NCBI GenBank assembly: GCA_004292605.1
Contig: RDXK01000098.1
Location: 1-56,180 of the forward strand
Source of the DNA: Bacteroidota bacterium
GTDB lineage: Bacteria > Bacteroidota > Bacteroidia > Chitinophagales > Chitinophagaceae
Length of the DNA: 56,180 nucleotides
Direction: 5' to 3'
Shown here: in pieces, positions 36,100 through 44,461 of the stretch
Layout of the letters: the number at the start of each line of letters is the position of its first letter
Numbering within the stretch: the first letter of the stretch is position 1
The notes under the pieces: model-generated
Told to the model about the DNA's origin: nothing
Database searches by the model: none
What the model saw: only the letters and a program-made list of their open reading frames with translations
Made by a program: the position numbers and the translations under genes

Positions 36100-38493
36100 T
36101 TATTCTGCCATTAGCTGTTGTAAGGTACTGATTATTTCCTCCACATTCGGCTTGCTAAAGTAGTCGCCATCAGTACCATAGGCCGGTCTGTGTGCCTTTG
36201 CCGTCAAGGTTTTTGGGGCAGCATCTAACCAGCGGTAAGCACCTTGTTTTTCAATAATTTCATTAAACATATAAGCCGCTGCACCACCGGGAACATCTTC
36301 ATCCACAATTAATAAATTATTTGTTTTTTTAATGGATGTTACTATGCTGTGATTTACATCAAAAGGTAACAAGGTTTGTACATCTATCACTTCACAACTA
36401 ATACCTAACTGCTCCGCTAGTTCGGCAGCTTCCTGCACTATTCGTAAAGTGCTACCATAACTTACTATGGTTACATCATTACCCGTTTTTAGTATTTCTG
36501 GCACGCCTAATGGCACGGTAAACTCGGCCAAATTGGTAGGCATGGCTTCTTTCAATCGGTAGCCATTTAAGCATTCTATCACTATAGCTGGGTCTATTCC
36601 CTTTAGTAGTGTGTTGTACATTCCCGCTGCCTGTGTCATATTACGCGGTACACATACATGCATGCCACGTACGGAATGTAAAATCATGCCCATCGGGCTT
36701 CCGCTATGCCAGACACCCTCTAAGCGATGGCCACGGGTACGGATAATGAGTGGACAAGCCTGCTGCCCTTTGGTGCGGTATTGCAAAGTAGCCACATCAT
36801 CGCTCAATGGCTGTAGTGCATATAGCAAATAATCTAAATATTGAATCTCAGCTATTGGGCGTAAACCTCGTAGGGCTAAACCAATGCCTTGCCCGGCGAT
36901 GGTAAGTTCCCGTATACCGGTGTCAAATATTCTGTCCTTTCCGTATTTTTCTTGCAAGCCGCTAAATCCTTGGTTTACATCACCTATATGGCCTACATCT
37001 TCACCAAAGGCCAAAACGTTATCGTTGTTGGCAAACAGTTGATCAAAATAGGCATTCAATACTTCATAGCCATTTACGGTAGCGGCATCGTTGTTATAAC
37101 TCGCCTTCACCTCGGCTACTTGTAGGGCCGATTTTGCTCCCTGAAAGTATAAATGACTGTTATACTTTTCGGCACCCTCAGCTAGTAACTCCTTTTGTAG
37201 TTGAGCTATGGTTTCGGCGGAAGGCGATTTGCCTAATAAATAACTGGCTTTGGCTAAAGCCTTGGCTATATCTTTTAAAATTGGTTCCTTAATGGCAGCT
37301 AAATCTGTTGTAATTTTTTGTAAAGCTGCATAGTCATCCATATTCGAAACCGTCACCCCGCTTAGTTCGTTGCATACTCGTGTTACCCATTGCTGTATAG
37401 GTACTATATAGTTTTGCCATGCCTGCTGGCGTACTGTTTTTACCGCAGTTTTTTCCTCTATTTCTATCTGTACCAATTCCTCTGCGGTGGCTATTCCGTT
37501 TTCTATAATCCATTCCCGCATTTTTTTAATACAATCCCAATTTTTCTCCCATTCTAATCGGTCTTGTGTTTTATAGCGTTCATGACTGCCAGAAGTAGAG
37601 TGCCCTTGCGGTTGCGTTACTTCCTCAATATGAAAAACAGCTGGAATATGGGTGGTGCGTATTTTTTGAATAGCTGTTTCAAATAGCTCACACATACCGG
37701 CGTAATCCCAACCTTTTACTTTGTAAATATCTAGTCCGTTGCTGTGGCCATGCTGCTGAAAGCCTTTTAACAGTGTGCTTATGGAGCCTTTGGTGGTTTG
37801 GTATTCCTTAGGTACACTAATGCCATAGCCATCGTCGTACACAAAAACGGCCATCGGTACTTGTAGTACACCGGCGGCATTAATTGTTTCCCAAAAATGG
37901 CCTTCACTAGTACTAGCATCGCCGATGGTTACAAAACAAACTTCGTTTCCATTGTTCGATAAATGCGATAGGTTTTTTAACGCAGGAATATTTCTAAAAG
38001 CCTTGCTGGCAAAGGCTAAACCTAAACCTCTGGGCATTTGGCCTGCTGTGGGTGAAATATCGGATGATATATTTTTTAGCTGTGCCAATGGTAGCCAGTT
38101 TCCGTCCTCATCTATCAGTTTACTACTATAATGCCCATTCATTAATCGGCCGGCGCTAAATGGCTCGTTTTGTACATTGGCATCGGCGTATAATTGAGCA
38201 AAAAATTGCTGCGGTGTAGCGGTGCCAGTGGCAAACATAAACGTTTGGTCGCGGTAATAGCCACTTCTAAAATCGCCGGGTTCAAAAAATTTGGCCATGG
38301 CTATCTGAGCCACTTCCTTTCCATCGCCAAAAATCCCAAATTTGGCCTTGCCAGTTAATACTTCCCTTCGGCCGGTTAAACTTATTTCACGGCTACGTAC
38401 AGCCAAAGCATAATCGGCTAAAACCGTATTTTTAAAACCATCGAAGCTAAGCATAGCAGCTTCTGTGGCTTGCTCAAAATTTTCTGTGCTCAT
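36100..38493 (-). CDS. fused E1 alpha/beta subunit, 2-oxoacid dehydrogenase family
   Basis: A protein of about 797 residues that joins the E1 alpha (roughly 1-430) and E1 beta (about 480-797) halves of a thiamine-diphosphate 2-oxoacid dehydrogenase, probably of the branched-chain or acetoin type. The ThDP motif begins GDASTSEG and ends YDDGYGIS; the usual metal-binding Asn position carries Asp. The beta half shows FGEDVGHIGDVNQGF, RTRGHRLEGVWHSGSPMG and VDVQTLLPFD. I choose the ATG at 38493 (MSTENF), with a -7 box four bases upstream. No E2 or E3 gene is nearby. A paralogue lies at 44462. Confidence 0.88.
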   Translation of the reverse strand: MSTENFEQATEAAMLSFDGFKNTVLADYALAVRSREISLTGRREVLTGKAKFGIFGDGKEVAQIAMAKFFEPGDFRSGYYRDQTFMFATGTATPQQFFAQLYADANVQNEPFSAGRLMNGHYSSKLIDEDGNWLPLAQLKNISSDISPTAGQMPRGLGLAFASKAFRNIPALKNLSHLSNNGNEVCFVTIGDASTSEGHFWETINAAGVLQVPMAVFVYDDGYGISVPKEYQTTKGSISTLLKGFQQHGHSNGLDIYKVKGWDYAGMCELFETAIQKIRTTHIPAVFHIEEVTQPQGHSTSGSHERYKTQDRLEWEKNWDCIKKMREWIIENGIATAEELVQIEIEEKTAVKTVRQQAWQNYIVPIQQWVTRVCNELSGVTVSNMDDYAALQKITTDLAAIKEPILKDIAKALAKASYLLGKSPSAETIAQLQKELLAEGAEKYNSHLYFQGAKSALQVAEVKASYNNDAATVNGYEVLNAYFDQLFANNDNVLAFGEDVGHIGDVNQGFSGLQEKYGKDRIFDTGIRELTIAGQGIGLALRGLRPIAEIQYLDYLLYALQPLSDDVATLQYRTKGQQACPLIIRTRGHRLEGVWHSGSPMGMILHSVRGMHVCVPRNMTQAAGMYNTLLKGIDPAIVIECLNGYRLKEAMPTNLAEFTVPLGVPEILKTGNDVTIVSYGSTLRIVQEAAELAEQLGISCEVIDVQTLLPFDVNHSIVTSIKKTNNLLIVDEDVPGGAAAYMFNEIIEKQGAYRWLDAAPKTLTAKAHRPAYGTDGDYFSKPNVEEIISTLQQLMAE

Positions 38494-38497
38494 GCCA

Positions 38498-38505
38498 CAA
38501 AAATA
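38498..38505 (-). promoter_or_regulatory. -7 box four bases before the fused E1 start
   Basis: TATTTTTG fits TAnnTTTG exactly on the minus strand, and is followed by TGGC and the ATG. A matching -33 element is not clear. Confidence 0.45.
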
Positions 38506-38632
38506 CAAGTATTGGGTTTTGAAGCGTACTAATTACTAACAGCCGTTTGTTTTTTTATTTTCACTCAAATTGGCATGGTTGTGGTACAGAATGAAAAAAC
38601 GTATTATTTTCACCTTTCAAAATTAGTTCATT

Positions 38633-39055
38633 ATGAAAAAGCTGTTATTTACCATTATTACAGTGTTGGGTTTAGTAGGTTTTGCCCAGGCACAAGAAAC
38701 GGATATTGATAAGTTAATCGAGTTTAAAAACGACAATTACAATTTTGGCAAAATTGAGTACAATAAAGCCGTAAGTTTTGAGGTACAATTGAAAAATATA
38801 GGTAAGGATAGCGTTAGGATAGAGCGTGTGCAAGTAGGTTGTGGCTGTACCACGCCTAAATACGAATTAGGGCCTTATGCTCCAGGCCAAACCTTTAAGG
38901 TAGAATTGGGTTTTAACGGTGCTACTAAAGGTGTTTTTGAAAAAAATGCCACTATTTATTTTAGCAATGGATTAACCAAATTGATTCGTTTTTTTGGTGA
39001 AACCTTCGAAGTACCAGCGAATGCTGCACCTGCTGGAGCAGCCTCTAAATTTTAA
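38633..39055 (+). CDS. secreted DUF1573 protein (first of a tandem)
   Basis: A 140-residue protein with a signal peptide (FAQAQ) and one DUF1573 domain, an immunoglobulin-like beta-sandwich of the ASH/MSP type. The signature is VQVGCGCTTPKYELGPYAPGQ, followed by VELGFNGATKGVFEKNATI. Such proteins are abundant in Bacteroidota; their role is unknown, though a periplasmic location is likely. A paralogue follows after nine bases. Confidence 0.88.
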   Translation: MKKLLFTIITVLGLVGFAQAQETDIDKLIEFKNDNYNFGKIEYNKAVSFEVQLKNIGKDSVRIERVQVGCGCTTPKYELGPYAPGQTFKVELGFNGATKGVFEKNATIYFSNGLTKLIRFFGETFEVPANAAPAGAASKF

Positions 39056-39064
39056 AATAATAAC

Positions 39065-39430
39065 ATGAAGATTTTTGTAACAGTTTTAGCACTTTTTGTA
39101 GGCACACAATTGTTTAGCCAAGCCAACATTAAGTTTGATAAGGAAAAGCACAGTTTTGGTAAAATAAAACAAGGTGTTCCTGCCTCTGTAGTGTTTACCT
39201 ACACCAACACCGGCGCTAAGCCACTAATAGTAGAAACAGCCACCGCAGAGTGCGGATGCACATCGCCCGAGTGGACCAAAGCTGCCGTAGGCAAAGGCAA
39301 AACCGGAACTATTAAAGCCACTTTTAACGCCGCCGCCGCGGGTGCTTTTACCAAAAGAGTAACAGTAAAATTTGCCAATAACCCCGTACCAGTGGTATTG
39401 ACCATTGAAGGTGAGGTAGTAGGGAAGTAG
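39065..39430 (+). CDS. secreted DUF1573 protein (second of a tandem)
   Basis: A 121-residue protein with a signal peptide (ending LFSQ) and a DUF1573 domain: ETATAECGCTSPEW, GKGKTGTIKATFNAAAAGAF, and KFANNPVPV. It is a diverged duplicate of the upstream protein and shares its operon. A strong terminator ends the pair. Confidence 0.88.
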   Translation: MKIFVTVLALFVGTQLFSQANIKFDKEKHSFGKIKQGVPASVVFTYTNTGAKPLIVETATAECGCTSPEWTKAAVGKGKTGTIKATFNAAAAGAFTKRVTVKFANNPVPVVLTIEGEVVGK

Positions 39431-39454
39431 AAGTACATTTTTGCATAGCAAAGG

Positions 39455-39487
39455 AAAGTCTGCCAGTACATTTTGGCAGACTTTTTT
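39455..39487 (+). terminator. terminator after the DUF1573 pair
   Basis: AAAGTCTGCCA (39455-39465) and TGGCAGACTTT (39474-39484) form a perfect 11-bp stem with an 8-base loop and a T run. Confidence 0.85.
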
Positions 39488-39498
39488 TATGCTTTGTT

Positions 39499-39530
39499 TT
39501 TGCCCTTACCTAGTAATACATTTACTTTTG
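39499..39530 (+). promoter_or_regulatory. promoter directly before the aminotransferase start
   Basis: TTTG (39499-39502), a 20-base spacer and TACTTTTG (39523-39530) match the consensus exactly. Only TGCC separates the box from the ATG at 39535, so the mRNA may start at or next to the start codon. Confidence 0.65.
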
Positions 39531-39534
39531 TGCC

Positions 39535-40737
39535 ATGAGTACTTTAACCATTAGTAAGCGGGGTACGCAAATGCCCGCATCGCCCATACGTAAATTAGTT
39601 CCTTATGCGGAGGCCGCTAAGAAAAACGGTGTACATGTATACCATTTAAACATTGGCCAGCCCGATATAGAAACACCCAAACCTATGATGGATGCAGTAC
39701 GCAACGCCGATATTAAAGTGCTGGAATATAGCCATAGTGCGGGTAACGAAAGCTACCGTAAAAAACTGGTGGGCTATTACCAAAAGTTGGATATTCATGT
39801 TACCGCCAACGAAATAATCGTTACTACCGGTGGTTCAGAAGCTATACAGTTTGGCTTTATGGCTTGTTTAGATGCTGGCGATGAGGTGATAATACCGGAG
39901 CCTTTTTATGCCAACTACAATGGTTTTGCGGTGGCGGCGGGGGTAACGGTGGTTCCCATTACTTCTACCATCGAAAATGGTTTTGCCTTACCATCCATTG
40001 AAGCTTTTGAACAAAAAATTACTGCAAAAACCAAAGCTATTGTTATCTGCAATCCTAACAATCCCACGGGGTATTTGTACAGTAAGGAGGAATTATTGCT
40101 ACTACAAGCCTTGGTGAAAAAATATAATTTGTATCTGTTTTCCGATGAGGCTTACCGGGAATTTTGCTACACAGGAAACCACTTTAGTGCTTTGCAATTA
40201 ACCGATATAGAGGAGCATGTAATAGTGATGGATACTGTGAGCAAACGCTACAGTGCTTGCGGTGCAAGGCTTGGGGCTTTTGTAACCAAAAACAAAGAGG
40301 TTTACAATGCTGCCACGAAATTTGCACAGGCTAGGTTAAGTCCGCCCAGTTTTGCCCAAATAGCGGCAGAGGCTGCGGTAGATTTAGATGAACATTATTT
40401 TGAGGGTCCCAAAGCCGAATATTTAGCTCGTAGAAATGCCTTGGTGGCTAGGTTAAATGCTATGGCAGGCGTTTTTTGTCCTAACCCGGGCGGTGCTTTT
40501 TATGCCATTGCAAAATTGCCTATCGATAATTCCGATGATTTTTGTCAGTGGTTACTAGAGAAGTTTTCTTATCAAGATCAAACCGTTATGTTGGCGCCCG
40601 CCACTGGTTTTTATGGTACTGCTGGCTTAGGCAAACAGGAAGTGAGGTTGGCCTATGTTCTGAATATTAGCGATTTAGAAAAAGCCATGGATTGCTTAGA
40701 AGAAGCTTTAAAAGTATATCCTGGTAGGGTGTATTAG
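39535..40737 (+). CDS. class I/II PLP-dependent aminotransferase (aspartate aminotransferase-like)
   Basis: A 400-residue enzyme with the N-terminal MPASPIRKLVPYA segment, the NIGQPDIETP motif, NPNNPTG (substrate carboxylate site), and the Schiff-base lysine K237 in VSKRYSACGARLG. It is close to the aspartate aminotransferase subfamily, but amino-acid preference cannot be fixed by eye. The gene lies alone between a terminator and the convergent radC, nine bases away. Confidence 0.92.
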   Translation: MSTLTISKRGTQMPASPIRKLVPYAEAAKKNGVHVYHLNIGQPDIETPKPMMDAVRNADIKVLEYSHSAGNESYRKKLVGYYQKLDIHVTANEIIVTTGGSEAIQFGFMACLDAGDEVIIPEPFYANYNGFAVAAGVTVVPITSTIENGFALPSIEAFEQKITAKTKAIVICNPNNPTGYLYSKEELLLLQALVKKYNLYLFSDEAYREFCYTGNHFSALQLTDIEEHVIVMDTVSKRYSACGARLGAFVTKNKEVYNAATKFAQARLSPPSFAQIAAEAAVDLDEHYFEGPKAEYLARRNALVARLNAMAGVFCPNPGGAFYAIAKLPIDNSDDFCQWLLEKFSYQDQTVMLAPATGFYGTAGLGKQEVRLAYVLNISDLEKAMDCLEEALKVYPGRVY

Positions 40738-40746
40738 ATGAGTATT

Positions 40747-41430
40747 TTATAGAATACCCTCATCGGCAAAGCTGAAAAAGCCGGTGGGGCTAACTATGAT
40801 ATGATCTAGTAGTGTAATCTCCATCAGCTTTGCGGCGCTTTTAAGTTTACTGGTAAGTTGTTTATCGGCGTCGCTAGGGCGTAAACTTCCACTGGGGTGG
40901 TTATGGCATACTACCAGTGCCACTGCATTGAATTGCAAAGCAAGTTTTAGAATAATTCTTACATCCGCTACGGTGCTATTGATGCCGCCTTGAGTTACCA
41001 CTTCTTCATGTAAAATTTTATGGGCATTGTTCATGTACAATACCACAAATTGTTCTGTGGCGTGGTGAGCATATTTGTTTTGTAGGTAAGCACCCAATTC
41101 GTTGGCGGTTTTAAAACTCGTCAGGTTTAGTTTTTCTGCTTCGTAGCGGCGGCCAAGTTCTAACGCAGCCACAATACTTACCGCTTTGGCCGGACCGATG
41201 CCTTTTATTTTTAATCCTAAAATATCCAATACCGTTTTGCTGGCTAGCAATCGTACGCTGTGGTTATTTAATTTCATTAATTGTTGCGAGAGTTCTACCA
41301 CACTAGTATTTACCGTACCGGTACCCATTAAAATAGCTATTAACTCTGGTGTAGAAAGGGTTTTGGCGCCATGCTGCATTAATTTTTCCCTAGGTTTATC
41401 GCTTTCCTGCCATTCATTTAGTATTCCCAT
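40747..41430 (-). CDS. radC: RadC-family JAB-domain protein
   Basis: A 227-residue protein with an N-terminal helix-hairpin-helix region (LGLKIKGIGPAKAVSI) and a JAB/MPN metalloprotease-like domain with its metal site HNHPSGSLRPSDAD. RadC was named for DNA repair, but a repair function has not been upheld; its true role is unclear. It diverges from prs across 93 bases. Confidence 0.92.
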   Translation of the reverse strand: MGILNEWQESDKPREKLMQHGAKTLSTPELIAILMGTGTVNTSVVELSQQLMKLNNHSVRLLASKTVLDILGLKIKGIGPAKAVSIVAALELGRRYEAEKLNLTSFKTANELGAYLQNKYAHHATEQFVVLYMNNAHKILHEEVVTQGGINSTVADVRIILKLALQFNAVALVVCHNHPSGSLRPSDADKQLTSKLKSAAKLMEITLLDHIIVSPTGFFSFADEGIL

Positions 41431-41523
41431 AGCTGCGTTTTGTGGGAGAAAGATACGTGTAACACCATAATTTTTTCACATGAATAACGCAGGTTTTTAT
41501 CTTCGCAACTCATTTCACCGTTT

Positions 41524-42480
41524 ATGAGTCCTTCAATCAAAATTTTCTCAGGTACCGGAAGCAAGCATTTAGCCGAAAAAATAGCCCAGAAATATGGCGT
41601 AACCTTGGGTAAGGTAACCATACAAAAGTTTAGCGACGGAGAGATACAACCCATTTTTATGGAGAGTATTCGGGGCGATTATGTTTTTTTAATACAGAGC
41701 ACTTTTGCTCCCATGGAAAACCTAATGGAATTACTGCTAATGATAGATGCTGCCAAAAGGGCCAGTGCCTATAAAATAATTGCAGTAGTGCCGTACTACG
41801 GTTTTGCTAGGCAGGATAGAAAAGATAAGCCTAGGGTGGCAGTAGGTTCTAAATTAGTAGCCACTTTATTAGAAGCAGCAGGCGCCAACCGCGTAATTAC
41901 GATGGATTTACATGCTCCGCAGATACAAGCATTTTTTGATATACCCGTAGATCACCTCGACAGTTCAGCCATTTTTATACCATATATACAGCAACTTAAG
42001 CTCAAAAACCTTACTTTTGCGGCCCCCGACGTGGGAAGTACCAACCGTGTAAGGGAAGTAGCCAGCTATTTTGGAGCCGATATGGTTATATGTGATAAGC
42101 ATAGAAAGCGTGCCAATGAGATAGCCAGCATGGTGGTGATAGGTGATGTAGTAGGGAAGGATATAGTGCTGATAGATGATATATGCGATACCGGTGGAAC
42201 CTTGGCGAAAGCCGCAGGTTTACTAAAGGAAAAGGGGGCTACCAGCGTAAGAGCGTTGTGTACACACCCTGTACTGAGTGGTAAAGCAGTAGAGAACATT
42301 GAAAATAGTGTACTAGAGGAATTGGTGGTTTGCGATACAATACCACTAGGCGATAAAGCTAGTTGCACTAAAATAAAGGTGTTAAGCGTGGCGGATTTAT
42401 TTTCGATAGCCATTCGAAACGCGGCCGAAAACAAGAGTATCACAAGTTTATTTGTACACTCACAGTTAAGAGGCAGATAA
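41524..42480 (+). CDS. prs: ribose-phosphate pyrophosphokinase
   Basis: A 318-residue enzyme that makes PRPP from ribose 5-phosphate and ATP. Visible are KFSDGE, the ATP-site YGFARQDRK region, the DLHAPQIQAFF metal-binding segment and the PRPP loop LIDDICDTGGTL. A TATCTTCG box (41498-41505) upstream resembles a -7 element. The L25 gene follows after 27 bases and is probably in the same operon, a common arrangement (prs-L25-pth) in bacteria. Confidence 0.95.
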   Translation: MSPSIKIFSGTGSKHLAEKIAQKYGVTLGKVTIQKFSDGEIQPIFMESIRGDYVFLIQSTFAPMENLMELLLMIDAAKRASAYKIIAVVPYYGFARQDRKDKPRVAVGSKLVATLLEAAGANRVITMDLHAPQIQAFFDIPVDHLDSSAIFIPYIQQLKLKNLTFAAPDVGSTNRVREVASYFGADMVICDKHRKRANEIASMVVIGDVVGKDIVLIDDICDTGGTLAKAAGLLKEKGATSVRALCTHPVLSGKAVENIENSVLEELVVCDTIPLGDKASCTKIKVLSVADLFSIAIRNAAENKSITSLFVHSQLRGR

Positions 42481-42507
42481 GGAGTTTTTTAATTTTAAAT
42501 ATAAACA

Positions 42508-43098
42508 ATGAAAACAGTTACAATCGAGGGTCACTTGAGGACCGAATTTGGCAAAAAAGCCACCCGCCAAATACGCTCTCAGGAAAACGTGCCTGCTGTA
42601 ATTTATGGTGGTGCAGGAGAGGTAAACTTTTACGCATCGGCTAAGCAATTCAAACCATTGGTATACACTAGCGAGTTTCAGCTAGCAGAAGTTACCGTGG
42701 GCGGAAACAAGCACACTTGCATTTTGAAAGATTTGCAGTTCAACAAAGTAAGCGATGAGTTAAGCCACGTAGATTTACTAGAACTAGTAGAAGGTAAAAA
42801 AGTAGTAGCCGATTTGCCAATTAAATTTGTAGGTACATCAGTAGGTGTTAAAGCTGGTGGTAAATTGGTAATTAAAATGAAAGCGGTAAAAGTAAAATGC
42901 GTACCCGCTGAATTGAAAGAGTTTATTGAGGTAGATATTACCAATTTAGAGCTTAACGGAAACTTACGTGTGGAAGATATCAAAGCTCCTAATATGGAAA
43001 TTATGAACTCTCCACGTATTCCAATTGCATCAGTAGTAATGACTCGTCAGTTAAAACAAGCCGAGGCTGAGCAAGCAAAAGACGCTAAGAAAAAATAG
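42508..43098 (+). CDS. rplY: 50S ribosomal protein L25 (general stress protein Ctc form)
   Basis: A 196-residue protein of the longer TL5/Ctc type. The N-terminal L25 domain (about 1-95, with EFGKKATRQIRSQENVPAVIYGG) binds 5S rRNA, and a C-terminal beta domain follows, ending in a Lys/Ala-rich tail. It lies between prs and pth, a conserved order. A terminator follows. Confidence 0.93.
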   Translation: MKTVTIEGHLRTEFGKKATRQIRSQENVPAVIYGGAGEVNFYASAKQFKPLVYTSEFQLAEVTVGGNKHTCILKDLQFNKVSDELSHVDLLELVEGKKVVADLPIKFVGTSVGVKAGGKLVIKMKAVKVKCVPAELKEFIEVDITNLELNGNLRVEDIKAPNMEIMNSPRIPIASVVMTRQLKQAEAEQAKDAKKK

Positions 43099-43123
43099 TA
43101 ATAGCAAATTTTGATACTGTTAG

Positions 43124-43146
43124 AGCCCTGCATTGCGGGGCTTTTT
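43124..43146 (+). terminator. terminator after the L25 gene
   Basis: AGCCCTGC (43124-43131) and GCGGGGCT (43135-43142) pair with one G-U, loop of three, followed by T5. It may only partly block read-through to pth. Confidence 0.65.
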
Positions 43147-43163
43147 CATAAATAAACATTGAT

Positions 43164-43733
43164 ATGGCAAAGTTTATGTTTGTAGGGTTGGGCAATATTG
43201 GGGCGGAGTATGCACATACCCGGCATAATATTGGGTTCGATGTGGTTACCGCTTTTGCCCATAAGCACGGCGGAATTTTTAGGGTAGATAGGTTGGCCGA
43301 CGTAGCACAAGTGTCGGTAAAAGGCAAACAAGTTTTGCTGGTAAAACCTACCACTTATATGAACCTGAGCGGAAAGGCCTATAAATATTGGTTAGATAAA
43401 GAAAAGATTGCCATTGAAAACACCGTAACCGTGGTAGATGATTTGGCTTTACCCATTGAAACCCTTCGCTTGCGAGGTACTGGAAGCGATGCAGGCCATA
43501 ATGGCTTGAAGGATATTCAGTTAACCATTGGTACGCAAGCATACCCTAAATTACGTTTTGGCATTGGAAGTAATTTTCCCAAAGGTCAGCAAGTTCCTTT
43601 TGTTTTGGGAAAATTTACAGCTGCGGAGCAACCAGTTGTAGACCAAAAAATAAACACCAGCATTGAAATTTTAGAAAGTTTTCTACATATAGGCTTGGAA
43701 AAAACCATGAATTTGTTCAATCAGAAAAAATAA
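43164..43733 (+). CDS. pth: peptidyl-tRNA hydrolase
   Basis: A 189-residue enzyme that releases tRNA from stalled peptidyl-tRNA. Visible are GLGNIGAEYAHTRHNIGF with the catalytic His and the family Asn, KPTTYMNLSGKA, and the DDLALP and GSDAGHNGLKDI motifs. It lies 65 bases after the L25 gene with a terminator between. Confidence 0.95.
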   Translation: MAKFMFVGLGNIGAEYAHTRHNIGFDVVTAFAHKHGGIFRVDRLADVAQVSVKGKQVLLVKPTTYMNLSGKAYKYWLDKEKIAIENTVTVVDDLALPIETLRLRGTGSDAGHNGLKDIQLTIGTQAYPKLRFGIGSNFPKGQQVPFVLGKFTAAEQPVVDQKINTSIEILESFLHIGLEKTMNLFNQKK

Positions 43734-43809
43734 ATTCCCGTTTTGGGTAAATTTCCTATATTGAACCGTTGACAAGCGAATTACCCCCTGAAATGTAAAA
43801 ACCAACGCT

Positions 43810-44421
43810 ATGAAAATCTTCTGTATAGGTCGAAATTATGTTGACCACGCAAAAGAGTTAAACAACGAAGTGCCTACCGAGCCCGTGGTGTTTTTAAAAC
43901 CCAAAAGTGCATTATTGCAAGCCGGGGTACCTTTTTATTACCCCGAGTTTACCAACGAACTACATTACGAAGCTGAACTGGTATTGCGAGTAGCCAAAAA
44001 TGGCCGCTATGTGCCGCAGCGGCATGCTCATAAATATTACAACGCCATTACTGTAGGACTAGATTTTACGGCCAGAGATATTCAAAATGAATTGAAGAAG
44101 AAGGGCTTACCCTGGGAAAAAGCAAAAGCTTGGGATAGCTCCGCCGTGATAGGTTCTTGGTTCGATTTTACGCCAGATATGGCGAAGAATGGTATCGATT
44201 TTCAATTAGATGTAAATGGCGAGACCCGGCAGGCCGGTCATTCATCTGATATGATATTTCATTTTAATGAACTAGTAGAAAATATTACCCAGTATTTCTC
44301 TATCAATATAGGCGATTTAATTTTTACAGGCACACCAGCTGGTGTGGGTGAAGTAGTGGTAGGCGATGTTTTAGAAGGCTATTTGGAGCAAGAAAAAGCT
44401 TTTCGATTGGAAATTAAATAA
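43810..44421 (+). CDS. fumarylacetoacetate hydrolase (FAH)-family protein
   Basis: A 203-residue single-domain FAH protein. The opening KIFCIGRNYVDHAKEL, FLKPKSALL, the metal-binding HYEAELV (two Glu), a later Asp in GLDFTARDIQ, and FTGTPAGVGEV are all present. Members act as hydratases, decarboxylases or acylpyruvases, so the substrate is open. It lies 40 bases before the second fused E1 gene. Confidence 0.9.
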   Translation: MKIFCIGRNYVDHAKELNNEVPTEPVVFLKPKSALLQAGVPFYYPEFTNELHYEAELVLRVAKNGRYVPQRHAHKYYNAITVGLDFTARDIQNELKKKGLPWEKAKAWDSSAVIGSWFDFTPDMAKNGIDFQLDVNGETRQAGHSSDMIFHFNELVENITQYFSINIGDLIFTGTPAGVGEVVVGDVLEGYLEQEKAFRLEIK

Positions 44422-44427
44422 CAAGCG

Positions 44428-44457
44428 TTAGTATTTAGCAGCCAGCACCGATATTTG
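44428..44457 (+). promoter_or_regulatory. candidate promoter before the second fused E1 gene
   Basis: TTAG (44428-44431), an 18-base spacer and GATATTTG (44450-44457) each differ by one base from the consensus. Only CGGC separates the box from the ATG at 44462. Confidence 0.4.
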
Positions 44458-44461
44458 CGGC

